Positions 1 to 11,054 of a DNA stretch of 64,000 bases are shown piece by piece (the first letter of the stretch is position 1; each line of letters begins with the position of its first letter). The position numbers and the translations under genes were made by a program. The notes under the pieces were generated by a model. The model made no database searches, had not been told where the DNA came from, and saw only the letters and a list, made by a program, of their open reading frames with translations. The stretch comes from Micrococcales bacterium. GTDB taxonomy: Bacteria > Actinomycetota > Actinomycetes > S36-B12 > UBA10799. The DNA is taken from contig JADJCR010000003.1 of the NCBI GenBank assembly GCA_016703125.1, positions 414,688-478,687 on the forward strand, read 5' to 3'.

Positions 1-2244
1 TTCAACGTGATGCACCCCATCGGGTGGGACGCCTTCGGACTGCCGGCGGAGAACGCGGCCATCCGGCGGGGCGTGAACCCGAAGTCGTGGACGTACGAGA
101 ACATCGCGCAGCAGCGCGAATCGATGCGCAGGTACGCCTGCTCGTTCGACTGGGACCGCACGCTCAACACCTGCGATCCGCAGTACTACCACTGGAACCA
201 GTGGCTGTTCCTGAAGATGTTCGAGCGCGGCCTGGCCTACCGCAAGGACAGTTCGGTCAACTGGTGCCCCAATGACCAGACGGTGCTGGCCAACGAGCAG
301 GTCGTCAACGGCCGGTGTGAGCGCTGCGACGCGGTGGTGACGAAGAAGAAACTGACGCAGTGGTACCTGCGGATCACCGACTACGCCGAACGGCTGCTGG
401 ACGACATGGCCCAGTTGGAGGGCAAGTGGCCGGACAAGGTGCTGACGATGCAGCGCAACTGGATCGGCCGCTCGACGGGTGCGGAGGTCGCGTTCGAGAT
501 CGAGGGCCGGGACGAGCCGGTGACCGTGTACACGACACGGCCCGACACCCTGTACGGCGCGACGTTCTTCGTGGTCGCCGTCGACTCCGACCTTGCCGCC
601 GAGCTCGCCGAGGGATCGGGAGTCGAGCAGGAGTTCGCGGACTACCTCACACAGGCGACCAAGCAGTCCGAGATCGACCGGATGTCCGCCGAGCGGCCCA
701 AGACCGGCGTCTTCCTGCACCGCCACGCCATCAATCCGGTCAACGGGGAGCGCCTGCCCATCTACGCCTCCGACTACGTGCTGGCCGACTACGGCACCGG
801 CGCAATCATGGCGGTTCCGGCGCATGACCAGCGTGACCTCGACTTCGCCCGTGCTTTCGGCCTGCCGGTACGAGTCGTCGTCGCCTCCGAGGAGGATCCG
901 GGGCAGACCTGGGTGGCCACTGCCGACGACGGGCCGCACATCAACTCCGGACCGCTGGACGGGTTGGGTACTCCGGAGGCCATCGAGAAGGTCGTGGCGG
1001 ATCTGCAGGCCGGCGACCGGGGCCGCTCCGCGGTCAACTACCGACTGCGGGACTGGCTGATCTCGCGCCAGCGCTACTGGGGCACCCCGATCCCGATCAT
1101 CCACTGCCCGCAGTGCGGTGAGGTTCCCGTCCCCGAGGACGAACTGCCCGTTCAACTGCCTGAGCCGGAGGGCCTGGACCTGCAGCCCAAGGGGTCGTCG
1201 CCGCTGGGGGCGGCCACCGAATGGCTCAACGTCCGGTGCCCCCGCTGTGCGGGTCCGGCGCAGCGCGACTCGGACACGATGGACACGTTCGTGGATTCGT
1301 CGTGGTACTACCTGCGTTACCTCGACCCGCAGCGCACCGATGCACCGTTCGACCCGGTGGAGGCCCGCAAGTGGCTGCCGGTGGACCAGTACGTGGGCGG
1401 CGTCACCCACGCGATCCTGCATCTGCTGTACGCGCGGTTCTTCACCAAGGTGCTGCACGACATGGGCATGGTGGACTTCACCGAACCCTTCGCCAGCCTG
1501 CTCAACCAGGGCATGGTCGTGATGGACGGCTCCGCGATGAGCAAGTCGCGCGGCAACCTGGTGCGACTGTCCGATGAACTCGCCGAGCACGGGGTGGACG
1601 CACTGCGGCTGACGATGGTCTTCGCCGGGCCGCCGGAGGACGACATCGACTGGTCGGATGTGTCGCCCGCGGCCAGCGTCCGTTTCCTGACCCGGGCGTG
1701 GCGCCTCAGCGGTGACGTCACCAGCGCCCCCGGCCCGGATCCCGCCGAGGGAGACGTCGGGCTGCGCAGGGTGATCCACCGGCTCGTGCACGAGGCCGGG
1801 CAGGCAGTGGACTCGTTCCGCTTCAACGTGGCGGTGGCAAAGGTCATGGAGATGGTCAACGCCACGCGCAAGGCCATCGACTCGGGGCCGGGGCCGGGGG
1901 ATCCGGCGGTGCGTGAGGCTGCCGAGGCGGTGGCTATCGTGCTGTCGCTGGTGGCCCCGTACACTGCCGAGGACATGTGGGCCCGCCTGGGTCATGAGCC
2001 GTCGGTCGCGCTGGCCGGCTGGCCGCAGGTCGACCCGGAACTCGTCAAGGCGCAGACAGTGACTTGTGTGGTGCAGATCGCCGGCAAGGTGAAGGCCCGG
2101 CTCGAGGTGGATCCCGATATCGGTGACGACGAGTTGCAGGTCGCCGCGCTGGCCGAACCCGCGATCGGGGCCGCGCTTGCCGGCATACCACCGCGTCGGG
2201 TCATCGTGCGGGCGCCGAAGTTGGTCAACATCGTTCCCGGCTGA
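1..2244 (+). CDS. leuS: Leucyl-tRNA synthetase, 5' end outside the window
   Basis: Class I synthetase that attaches leucine to tRNA(Leu) in the cytoplasm. The frame is open at the left edge, so about 70 N-terminal residues with the HIGH motif are missing; 747 residues are present. Visible are the core segment GWDAFGLPAENAA at the very start, the CP1 editing signature TTRPDTLYG near nt 532, cysteine pairs CPQC and CPRC near 1110 and 1240, and a KMSKS-type loop AMSKSRGN near 1537, followed by the anticodon-binding region. The order and length fit bacterial LeuRS. The degV-like gene follows after 24 nt on the same strand. Confidence 0.97.
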   Translation, partial: FNVMHPIGWDAFGLPAENAAIRRGVNPKSWTYENIAQQRESMRRYACSFDWDRTLNTCDPQYYHWNQWLFLKMFERGLAYRKDSSVNWCPNDQTVLANEQVVNGRCERCDAVVTKKKLTQWYLRITDYAERLLDDMAQLEGKWPDKVLTMQRNWIGRSTGAEVAFEIEGRDEPVTVYTTRPDTLYGATFFVVAVDSDLAAELAEGSGVEQEFADYLTQATKQSEIDRMSAERPKTGVFLHRHAINPVNGERLPIYASDYVLADYGTGAIMAVPAHDQRDLDFARAFGLPVRVVVASEEDPGQTWVATADDGPHINSGPLDGLGTPEAIEKVVADLQAGDRGRSAVNYRLRDWLISRQRYWGTPIPIIHCPQCGEVPVPEDELPVQLPEPEGLDLQPKGSSPLGAATEWLNVRCPRCAGPAQRDSDTMDTFVDSSWYYLRYLDPQRTDAPFDPVEARKWLPVDQYVGGVTHAILHLLYARFFTKVLHDMGMVDFTEPFASLLNQGMVVMDGSAMSKSRGNLVRLSDELAEHGVDALRLTMVFAGPPEDDIDWSDVSPAASVRFLTRAWRLSGDVTSAPGPDPAEGDVGLRRVIHRLVHEAGQAVDSFRFNVAVAKVMEMVNATRKAIDSGPGPGDPAVREAAEAVAIVLSLVAPYTAEDMWARLGHEPSVALAGWPQVDPELVKAQTVTCVVQIAGKVKARLEVDPDIGDDELQVAALAEPAIGAALAGIPPRRVIVRAPKLVNIVPG

Positions 2245-2268
2245 GCGAGCGTGGGTAAGGATGGTGCA

Positions 2269-3114
2269 ATGCCTTCCATCGCCGTGGTCACCGACAGCAC
2301 CGCCTGCCTCACTGTCGACTTGCTGAAGCAGTCGGGTCTGACCGTCGTGCCCATCCACGTCGTCGTGGACGGGCGGACCTTCCTCGACGGGGTGGACATC
2401 ACCTCGGCCGAGGTCGCCGCGGCGTTGTCCCGGTTCGCGACGGTCAGTACCTCCAAACCGACCCCGCTGCAGTTCCTCGACGCCTATGCCGCCGCCGCCG
2501 AGGCCGGTGCGGATTCGATCGTCAGCGTGCATCTGTCGGCGTCGCTGAGCGGGACCTACGACGCCGCCCGGCTGGCGGCACGGGACGCCCCGATCCCGGT
2601 CGAGGTCGTGGACACCCGCTCGATCGCGATGGGGCTGGGCTTCGCCGCGCTCAACGCCGCGCGGGCCGCACAGGCCGGAGCCGACCAGGTAGCCACTGCC
2701 GAGGTGGCCCGTCGCACCGCCGCTGACAGCCAGGTGCTGTTCTACGTCGACACCCTCGAGTTCCTGCGGCGTGGCGGTCGCATCGGCAAGGCCTCGGCCT
2801 GGCTGGGCAGCGCGTTGCGCGTCAAGCCGCTCTTGCACGTCGTCGACGGCGAGGTGGCCCCCTTGGAGAAGGCCCGCACCGCCAACCGCGCGCTGGGCCG
2901 TCTCGCCGACCTTGCCGAGGAGGCCGCCCAGGGCCGCCGGGTCCAGGTGGCCGTTCAGCATCTGGACGCCCAGGATCGGGCCGAGGGGGTGGCACAGCGG
3001 CTGCGCGAGCACCTGCGCACCGACGTCCTGGTCTGCGAGGTCGGCGCGGTGATGGGTGTCCACGTCGGTCCCGGGCTGGTCGCGATCGCCGTGTCGCCCG
3101 CGGAGGTTCCATGA
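2269..3114 (+). CDS. DegV family fatty-acid-binding protein
   Basis: DegV-fold proteins bind a fatty acid and in some bacteria feed it to a fatty-acid kinase. The 281-residue product begins PSIAVVTDSTACL, the typical DegV opening with the DST motif, and has the later segments HLSASLSGTYD and a C-terminal VGPGLVAIA. Total length is normal. I chose ATG 2269; a GTG at 2251 would add six residues with no family resemblance. Its stop overlaps the plsY start by four bases, so the two genes are probably co-transcribed. That fits a role in lipid metabolism, which is inference. Confidence 0.9.
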   Translation: MPSIAVVTDSTACLTVDLLKQSGLTVVPIHVVVDGRTFLDGVDITSAEVAAALSRFATVSTSKPTPLQFLDAYAAAAEAGADSIVSVHLSASLSGTYDAARLAARDAPIPVEVVDTRSIAMGLGFAALNAARAAQAGADQVATAEVARRTAADSQVLFYVDTLEFLRRGGRIGKASAWLGSALRVKPLLHVVDGEVAPLEKARTANRALGRLADLAEEAAQGRRVQVAVQHLDAQDRAEGVAQRLREHLRTDVLVCEVGAVMGVHVGPGLVAIAVSPAEVP

Positions 3115-3683
3115 CCTACCTGTTCGCGGCAGTTGTCGGCTACCTGATCGGGTCGATCAACCCGGCTGCGATCATCGCGCGCATCCGGGGGGTCGACTAC
3201 CGTTCCGTCGGATCCGGGAACCCCGGGGCGACGAACATCAGCCGTGCGATGGGGCGCAAGACCGGCATTCTCGTGGGCGTCCTCGACGTGCTCAAAGGAT
3301 TCCTCCCCGCACTGGCCTTCAGCCTGTGGAGCGGTGACATCGTCCTGGCCGAAATCGCTGGATTCGCTGCTGTGTTGGGTCATGTCACGAGTCCTTTCCT
3401 GAAGGGCCGTGGTGGCAAAGGGGTGGCCACCTCGCTGGGAGCGATCCTGGCCATCCAGCCGATCTGGCTCATCCCGGTGCTGGTCGTCTTCGGGATCGCC
3501 TTCTGGCTGAGCCGCCGCATGGGGATCGCCAGTGTCGCTGGCGCCGTCACCTTGCTGCCAGCGTCGCTGGTGTGGCGCGACGACGACAGCGAGATCCTCT
3601 TCGCCGCCGCGATGGTAGGGCTGATCCTCCTCCGGCATCAGAGCAACATCCGCACGGCCATCGCGACCCGTTTCGGGAAGTGA
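3111..3683 (+). CDS. plsY: Glycerol-3-phosphate acyltransferase PlsY
   Basis: Integral membrane enzyme that transfers an acyl group from acyl-phosphate to glycerol 3-phosphate, the first step of phospholipid synthesis. The 190-residue protein opens with a membrane segment and shows the three conserved PlsY loops: YLIGSINPA, VGSGNPGATNISRAMG and LKGRGGKGVATSLG, with further hydrophobic helices to the C-terminus. The start ATG overlaps the stop of the DegV gene (ATGA). A convergent HNH gene ends 21 bp downstream. Confidence 0.95.
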   Translation: MTYLFAAVVGYLIGSINPAAIIARIRGVDYRSVGSGNPGATNISRAMGRKTGILVGVLDVLKGFLPALAFSLWSGDIVLAEIAGFAAVLGHVTSPFLKGRGGKGVATSLGAILAIQPIWLIPVLVVFGIAFWLSRRMGIASVAGAVTLLPASLVWRDDDSEILFAAAMVGLILLRHQSNIRTAIATRFGK

Positions 3684-3704
3684 GCCGCGGTGGCCGCTGG
3701 CCGG

Positions 3705-4937
3705 TCAGGCCGGGAGGTCGGCCGGTGGTGATCGGCTCGGCGTGATGTGGGGGATGTCGTGGGCGTCCACCGTGATCGTGTAGTGACCGTGATGCAGGTC
3801 GGCGTGACATCGGTCGCAGAGCAGGACCAGGTTTGACACATCCGTCAAACCACCATGGCGCCAATGGAGGATGTGGTGCGCCTGACAGAAGCGGGGTGAG
3901 CGACCGCAACGGATACAGCCACGATCGCGGGCGATGAGGGCAGCCCACTGCCAGCGGGTGGCCCGCCGGGCAGCACGGCCAAGTGCGATGGGGACGAAAG
4001 TGTCGCCGTGCTTCCGGCCGAAGACGACAGCGGCCGTCGTGGCGCACGTGAGCAGGTCGAACGTAGCGGGTCCGATCGGATGGCCATCGTCCAGCGTGGC
4101 CCGGGTCCCGTCGTCGATCTCGTCGACATCGACAAGGATGGACAGCCCGGACACGCCCAGGGGACGGCTGTTGGCATTCGCGGCGGCGACGAGGTCGGTC
4201 AGCGCATCTGCCCGCCTCTGGATCGCGGTGCGGTGGTCGTTGGGTGTGCGCGGATCGGTGAACGCTGCCAGCGTGTCGCGAAGTCGGCGGCCCTCGACGG
4301 GGTCGAGCCAGCCGTCGATACGGAACATCCCGCCCGGGGTCTCGGAAAGGCTCAAGCCGCGCTTCTCGCGCAGTCGCAGATGCTCCGCGTCGATACTCGC
4401 GGGTCCTCTCTGCTGCGAGATCAGGCTGTTCGCGATGGTCCGGAGTTCCGCGGCGTCGACGTGGCTGGCGATCTCTACGAGAGTCGTCTCGAGGGCGGTG
4501 AAATCCTCGAGGTGATTCGCGGCGCGGGTGAGTGCGACGACGTGGGCGGTCCCGATGGTGCCCACGCTGTAGGCGTCGTGCACGGCTGGCATCCTCTGCA
4601 GGGCCTGGGCGGTCGCCACGATCGCCGAACCCGCCGCAGGGGTCTGGCCTGTGGCAGCGGCGATCATGATGCCGGTCGTACCGGCTCTCAGAACGCGGGA
4701 GTCACCGGCCGCGTCAGCGTGAGCGGCCAGGTCGGTCTGTGCCGCGTTCAGTCTCGTGCTCAGCCGGTGCAGGGCCCGCATGGAGGCAATTCGCTCCTCG
4801 GCGCTCAGGAGGGAAGGGTCGGGGATGTCGTCGATCAATTCCGAGATGCGGTCATAGACGTCGGGGTGCTCGGTGGGCAGGGAGGCCGCGATCCGGGCGC
4901 GGCGCTGCGCCGACCGGGAGATCTCGAAGAACGCCAT
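3705..4937 (-). CDS. DUF222 / HNH endonuclease domain protein (13E12 repeat type)
   Basis: A 410-residue protein of the actinobacterial DUF222-plus-HNH family, often present in several copies per genome. The long N-terminal alpha-helical DUF222 region is followed near the C-terminus by an HNH fold with paired cysteines, CIRCG and CDRCH, and the core AHHILHWRHGGLTDVSNL, so metal binding and nuclease chemistry are possible. The biological role of the family is not settled. It is convergent with plsY. The start is ATG 4937; the 145 bp to the divergent comEA must hold both promoters. Confidence 0.85.
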   Translation of the reverse strand: MAFFEISRSAQRRARIAASLPTEHPDVYDRISELIDDIPDPSLLSAEERIASMRALHRLSTRLNAAQTDLAAHADAAGDSRVLRAGTTGIMIAAATGQTPAAGSAIVATAQALQRMPAVHDAYSVGTIGTAHVVALTRAANHLEDFTALETTLVEIASHVDAAELRTIANSLISQQRGPASIDAEHLRLREKRGLSLSETPGGMFRIDGWLDPVEGRRLRDTLAAFTDPRTPNDHRTAIQRRADALTDLVAAANANSRPLGVSGLSILVDVDEIDDGTRATLDDGHPIGPATFDLLTCATTAAVVFGRKHGDTFVPIALGRAARRATRWQWAALIARDRGCIRCGRSPRFCQAHHILHWRHGGLTDVSNLVLLCDRCHADLHHGHYTITVDAHDIPHITPSRSPPADLPA

Positions 4938-5082
4938 TTGTCCACCTCCGATCCACTTCGAACAGTACGAATCTAAGGCAGGGGTACGACGCCGACCAGG
5001 CCCTCGCCGACTGCTGTGGACAAGCTCGTCGGCCTGTCCACAATCTGGCTAACGCCGTGTCCACGCCGCGTTCAACGAGCGC

Positions 5083-5718
5083 ATGGTGAACAGCATGAAC
5101 AGTCTGGATCTCGACCGCCGGACACTGGCGATCCTCGCTGCAGTGCTGGCTGCAGCGGTGGGTCTGACGCTGCTGTTCACGCGCCAGCGTCCAGCACCGG
5201 CCGCGGCGCCGATCGCGGTGGTCGCGTCGGCCAGCACCAGTCCGTCGGAGCCCATCGCGTCGGGGTCTCCCAGCCCCACCGGCGAGGTAGTGGTCGAGGT
5301 GGTGGGCAAGGTGGCCCGTCCCGCGGTCGTCACGCTGCCGAAGGGCGCTCGGGTGCAGGACGCTCTGGAGGCCGTGGGCGGCGCCAAGCCGGGAGTGGAC
5401 ACCAGCGACCAGAACCTGGCCAGGGTGCTCGTCGACGGTGAGCAGATCCGCGTCGGGATCGATCCAGCCCCGGTCGCCGCGCCGACGTCGGCAAGCGGCA
5501 CGACCGGCGGCCCGGGACCGATCGACATCAACACGGCGTCCCTGGAGGTGCTGCAGGAGATCCCCGGTGTGGGGCCGGTGATCGCCGGCCGGATCGTCAC
5601 CTACCGGGAGCAGAACGGCGGATTCCAGACGGTGGAACAACTGCTGGAGGTATCGGGGATCGGAGAGGCGACATTCGCACAGATGAAGCCGCTGGTGACC
5701 GTCGGCGCTGGTGGCTGA
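5083..5718 (+). CDS. comEA: ComEA-family DNA-binding protein
   Basis: Membrane-anchored DNA receptor of the transformation apparatus. The 211-residue protein has one N-terminal membrane segment (about residues 14-33), a Pro/Ser/Ala linker, a SLBB-like beta domain (VVVEVVGKVARPAVVTLPKG), and a C-terminal pair of helix-hairpin-helix motifs, IPGVGPVIAGRIV and VSGIGEATFAQM, introduced by the family signature IDINTAS. ATG 5095 is an alternative start four codons in. comEC follows directly, as in other transformable bacteria. Confidence 0.9.
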   Translation: MVNSMNSLDLDRRTLAILAAVLAAAVGLTLLFTRQRPAPAAAPIAVVASASTSPSEPIASGSPSPTGEVVVEVVGKVARPAVVTLPKGARVQDALEAVGGAKPGVDTSDQNLARVLVDGEQIRVGIDPAPVAAPTSASGTTGGPGPIDINTASLEVLQEIPGVGPVIAGRIVTYREQNGGFQTVEQLLEVSGIGEATFAQMKPLVTVGAGG

Positions 5719-5792
5719 CGGGCGTCCTGGCATGTCTATGGGCTGGCATCTGCTTCGGGGCAGCGGGGTGGCTGTGGGCGATCATCCCGGCA

Positions 5793-7817
5793 GTGGTCGT
5801 AGCTGGTCTGGTACGGCGCTGGTGGGTAGCGGCGGCCGGGGCAGCGCTGGTGACCGGCGTCGTCATCGCGGCCCTGCACGCAGCGTCCGTGCAAGCGTCC
5901 GCGCTGCCGGCGGGGACCTCGCATGAACTGGCCGTGCGACTGTCCACGTCGCCGCAGATCCGGCAGGGTCTGTCTGGCCCGTGGTGGACCGCCACGGGCC
6001 AGATCACCGCCGGTGCGCCGCGGGCGACAGTGAGTGTCGCCGGGGATGGTGCGATCGGGGCGCGCATGGCGGACACGGTCGTCGCCAGGATGACGGTGCA
6101 GGAACCCCGGACCCGCGGACAGAGTTCCTCGCTGCGGGTGAGCGGACCGGTGGAGGTCCGGCATGCCGGCGGCTGGCCTGCCCAGGCACGCATGGTCATG
6201 CGGCAGGTGTCCGGTGACGGCGACACGGGATGGCTGCTGTCGGGGATGACGCTCGGCCAGGAAGAAGGGCTGTCCGACGGTGCGCGCGAGGCAATGCGAA
6301 GTGCCGGGCTGACCCATCTGACCGCGGTGTCCGGCGCGAACATCGCGATCCTGCTGGTGGTGGTCCACTGGCTGGCCGGATGGGCCAGGGTGCCTCGCAC
6401 GCCCCGCGGCGTGCTGTGCGCGGTGGTGCTGGTGGGGTTCGTGGTGACGGCCGGGAGCCAGCCCAGCGTGCTGCGGGCCGCTGTCATGGCCGGACTGTCG
6501 CTGGTGGCCGGACTGGTGGGTGGCAGGCACGCGGCTGCCCACGTGCTGCAGGTCAGTGCGGTCCTCCTGCTGCTGGTGGACCCATGGCTGGCGTTCTCCG
6601 TCGGCTTCATCTTGTCGGTGGCGGCCACAGCGGGGCTCATCGCCGTGATCGACCGGGGGCCGCTGGCGGCGTCCCTGGCAGCGCAGATGGCGACGTTGCC
6701 CATCCTCGTGGCCCTGGGAGGTGCCGTCGGGCCGCGCACCGTGATGGCGAACGTGATCGCGATGCCCCTGGCGGCGGCCGCACCGATCCTGGGGCTGGCG
6801 GCCCTGACCCTGCAGTGGTCCGGCCTGCCCGCTCAAGTGCCGGCAACCGCGGGTCGCTGGGTGTGCGCAGGCGTCTTGAGGATTGCTGAGTGGGACGTGC
6901 TGCCGCACCTCACCTGGGTTCCCGGCTGGGGTGGGGTGATCCTGGCTGCTGCCGTGAGTGCGGCGGTCCTTGTCCTGGGACGCCAGCACATCGCACTGGT
7001 GTCGCTGCTGCTGGTGGGCGTCGTCGCCGTCACGATCCGGGGGAGTGCGCCATGGCCACCGCCGGACTGGTGGATCGTCGGGTGCGACGTCGGTCAAGGG
7101 GACGGCTTCGTCGTGCGATCACAGGGTCGAGTCGTCGTCATCGATACCGGTCCGGACGCCGAGGCGATGGACGGGTGCCTGGCCCGACTCGGCGTGTCAT
7201 CGATCGACCTGCTGGTGCTTACCCATTTCCATGCCGACCACGTCGACGGCCTGGCAGGGGTCCTGCACGGCCGACCGGTCGCGCAGGTCTGGACGACGCC
7301 GTGCCTGGAGCCTGCCGAGCAGCATGCCGAGGCCGTCCCGCTGTTGTCCGCACTGCCGGTGGCCACCCCGTCACCCGGAACCACGGTTGCCGTCGGCAAC
7401 ATGCAACTGACCGTTGTCTGGCCACAGCGCATCATCGAGGCCGGTTCCGTCCCGAACAACGCAAGCCTGGGTCTTATCGTCATCGCCCCGCAGGGACGCG
7501 CGGTGTTCCTGGGCGACATCGAGCCGGAGGCTCAGCGGGCGCTGCTTGCCAATTACGACGTGCACGCCGACATCGTCAAGGTTCCGCATCACGGATCGGC
7601 GCAGTTCGTCCCCGACCTCGCGGGGCGGGTGGCCGCGGACATCGCGCTCGTGGGCGTGGGCGCGGGTAACCCATTCGGCCACCCGGCGCCGCAGGCCGTG
7701 GCGGCCTGGCAACGGGCGGGCGCACGGGTTTTCACGACCGAGGACAACGGGGACATCGCCATCACTGACGCCCGCGAGGTGGTGATCCGGGGGCCCGAAC
7801 AGTCGCCGCTGGGCTGA
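5793..7817 (+). CDS. comEC: ComEC/Rec2 DNA-uptake channel protein
   Basis: Polytopic membrane channel thought to carry single-stranded DNA into the cytoplasm. From GTG 5793 it has 674 residues: a soluble outer domain, a competence transmembrane core (for example LTHLTAVSGANIAILLVVV) and a C-terminal metallo-beta-lactamase-like domain with THFHADHVDG and VPHHGSAQF. The same frame stays open and strongly hydrophobic upstream to about 5709 (WWLTGVLACLWAGICFGAAG), with no ATG or GTG there, so the true start is probably near the comEA stop and is hidden by a rare start codon or a base error. No competence machinery beyond comEA/comEC is in the window. Confidence 0.88.
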   Translation: MVVAGLVRRWWVAAAGAALVTGVVIAALHAASVQASALPAGTSHELAVRLSTSPQIRQGLSGPWWTATGQITAGAPRATVSVAGDGAIGARMADTVVARMTVQEPRTRGQSSSLRVSGPVEVRHAGGWPAQARMVMRQVSGDGDTGWLLSGMTLGQEEGLSDGAREAMRSAGLTHLTAVSGANIAILLVVVHWLAGWARVPRTPRGVLCAVVLVGFVVTAGSQPSVLRAAVMAGLSLVAGLVGGRHAAAHVLQVSAVLLLLVDPWLAFSVGFILSVAATAGLIAVIDRGPLAASLAAQMATLPILVALGGAVGPRTVMANVIAMPLAAAAPILGLAALTLQWSGLPAQVPATAGRWVCAGVLRIAEWDVLPHLTWVPGWGGVILAAAVSAAVLVLGRQHIALVSLLLVGVVAVTIRGSAPWPPPDWWIVGCDVGQGDGFVVRSQGRVVVIDTGPDAEAMDGCLARLGVSSIDLLVLTHFHADHVDGLAGVLHGRPVAQVWTTPCLEPAEQHAEAVPLLSALPVATPSPGTTVAVGNMQLTVVWPQRIIEAGSVPNNASLGLIVIAPQGRAVFLGDIEPEAQRALLANYDVHADIVKVPHHGSAQFVPDLAGRVAADIALVGVGAGNPFGHPAPQAVAAWQRAGARVFTTEDNGDIAITDAREVVIRGPEQSPLG

Positions 7818-7818
7818 C

Positions 7819-8777
7819 TCAGTCGACGGCCAACGAGATCAGGTCCCGCTCGAGGGCGTGCAATTTCTGCGCGGCGTCGAGTTGCTCCCCCTCGCGCAGT
7901 CCGCCCTTCACACGTGCGTCGAGGTCTGCGAGCACGGTGACCGCCTGAGCCAACTGCGCTGGTTTCCAGCGGCGCAACTGCGTCCGCAGGGTACGGACCT
8001 TCCAGGGCGGAACGCCCACCTGCCGGGCGACATCCGGATCGGCGAGCCCGGGCGGGCAGGCCGACAGGGCGATGAGCTGCCGGACCGACCCTGCCACAGC
8101 GGCGACGATCGCCGGGCCGGTGCGGGCCCCGTCCGCCGCGATCTGCGCCTGCCGCAGGCGTTGCAGCACCTCAGCGGGGTGACCGAGCATCACCGCGTCG
8201 GCCACCTGGTAGCCGGACAGTTCTGCCACGCCTCGGAAGTACTGCCCGACCACGTCGGCGTCGATGGGGTCGGACTGCGAATCGGAGGTGAGCTGGTGGG
8301 CGGCCGACGCGAGGTCGGCGAGGTCCGTCCCGACCGCCTCCACCAACAGGGCCAGTGCGTCGGAAGTGATCCGGCGCTTGTACCGCCTGAACTCGGAGGT
8401 CACGAAGTCGTTGAGCTGCCGCCCTCTCTTCAGCGGCTGGCATTCGATCACGGTCTCTGCCCGCTTCTTCACGTCCTTCAGTACCGCCTGTCCGGCCCGG
8501 CCGGCCCGGTGGTGCGCCACGACGGGGTTGTTCTCCGCAGCGACGAGCAGGGCGTCGACGGCCTCCCCGAGCGCGTCGGCTTCGGTGACCACGAGGATGC
8601 TGCGGGTGCCGAAGAGATCCTCGCCGCCAGCCTCGGCGAGCCGGAGCCGTACGTCGGAGGCCGACCCACTGGTCTCCTCGACGGCAAGGTCCGGGTCGTG
8701 CTTCTGCCCCTGCTTGCCCGTGTCCTCGATGGCACGCGCGGACAGGAACGGGTCCGAACCCGTCAGCAGGACCAGCG

Positions 8778-8781
<4 letters not shown>
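7819..8781 (-). CDS. holA: DNA polymerase III delta subunit
   Basis: Clamp-loader subunit that opens the beta sliding clamp. The 320-residue product starts MTLVLLTGSDPFLSARAIED, typical of actinobacterial HolA, and has the DNA_pol3_delta segments GEDLFGTRSILVVTEAD and EAVGTDLADLASAAHQL plus a C-terminal helical collar. ATG 8781 was chosen because it overlaps the lepA stop (ATGA) and fits the family N-terminus; the frame stays open further upstream without resemblance. It is convergent with comEC, one base apart. Confidence 0.93.
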
Positions 8782-10529
<1,748 letters not shown>

Positions 10530-10683
10530 GCTCCTATAGTTCCATTCCCCGCGCGCCCCCGGCGCCGGGGGCGCGATCGTGCCGCGCTATGCTGATTCGG
10601 ACGCGGTTTCGCGCTGCCTGGCTTCGTTCGGACCGGTAGGCGCCGCCCTCGACGATAGAACACGACAAGGACATAAGAGCACC

Positions 10684-10953
10684 GTGGCGAACATCAAGTC
10701 CCAGATGAAGCGGAACAAGACCAACATCAAGGCGCACGAGCGCAACAAGGCGGTCAAGAGTTCGCTGCGCACCGCCTCGCGCCGGGTGCGCGAGGCGCTC
10801 GCGGCCGGCGAGGTCGACCGCGCTCAGGAACTCGCTCGCGAAGCCGGCCGCAAGCTCGACAAGGCCGTGAGCAAGGGCGTCATCCACAAGAACCAGGCCG
10901 CGAACAAGAAGAGCGCCCTGGACAAGGCCGTCGCGCAGGCGACCTCCGCCTGA
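10684..10953 (+). CDS. rpsT: 30S ribosomal protein S20
   Basis: Primary 16S rRNA-binding protein of the small subunit. The 89-residue, Lys/Arg/Ala-rich helical protein begins ANIKSQMKRNKTNIKAHERN and contains the family segment AVSKGVIHKNQAANKKS. The start is GTG 10684; the frame is open further upstream but without S20 similarity. Its position divergent from lepA and near holA is conserved in actinobacteria. Confidence 0.97.
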   Translation: MANIKSQMKRNKTNIKAHERNKAVKSSLRTASRRVREALAAGEVDRAQELAREAGRKLDKAVSKGVIHKNQAANKKSALDKAVAQATSA

Positions 10954-11054
10954 TCGCAGGTCCGATTTCTCCGGATGCGCCTGCATCCTTTCGCGGCGGG
11001 TACTAGTGTGGCGCGTAACTATCCTCCTAACGCCGTAGCGAAAGGTTCACACCA

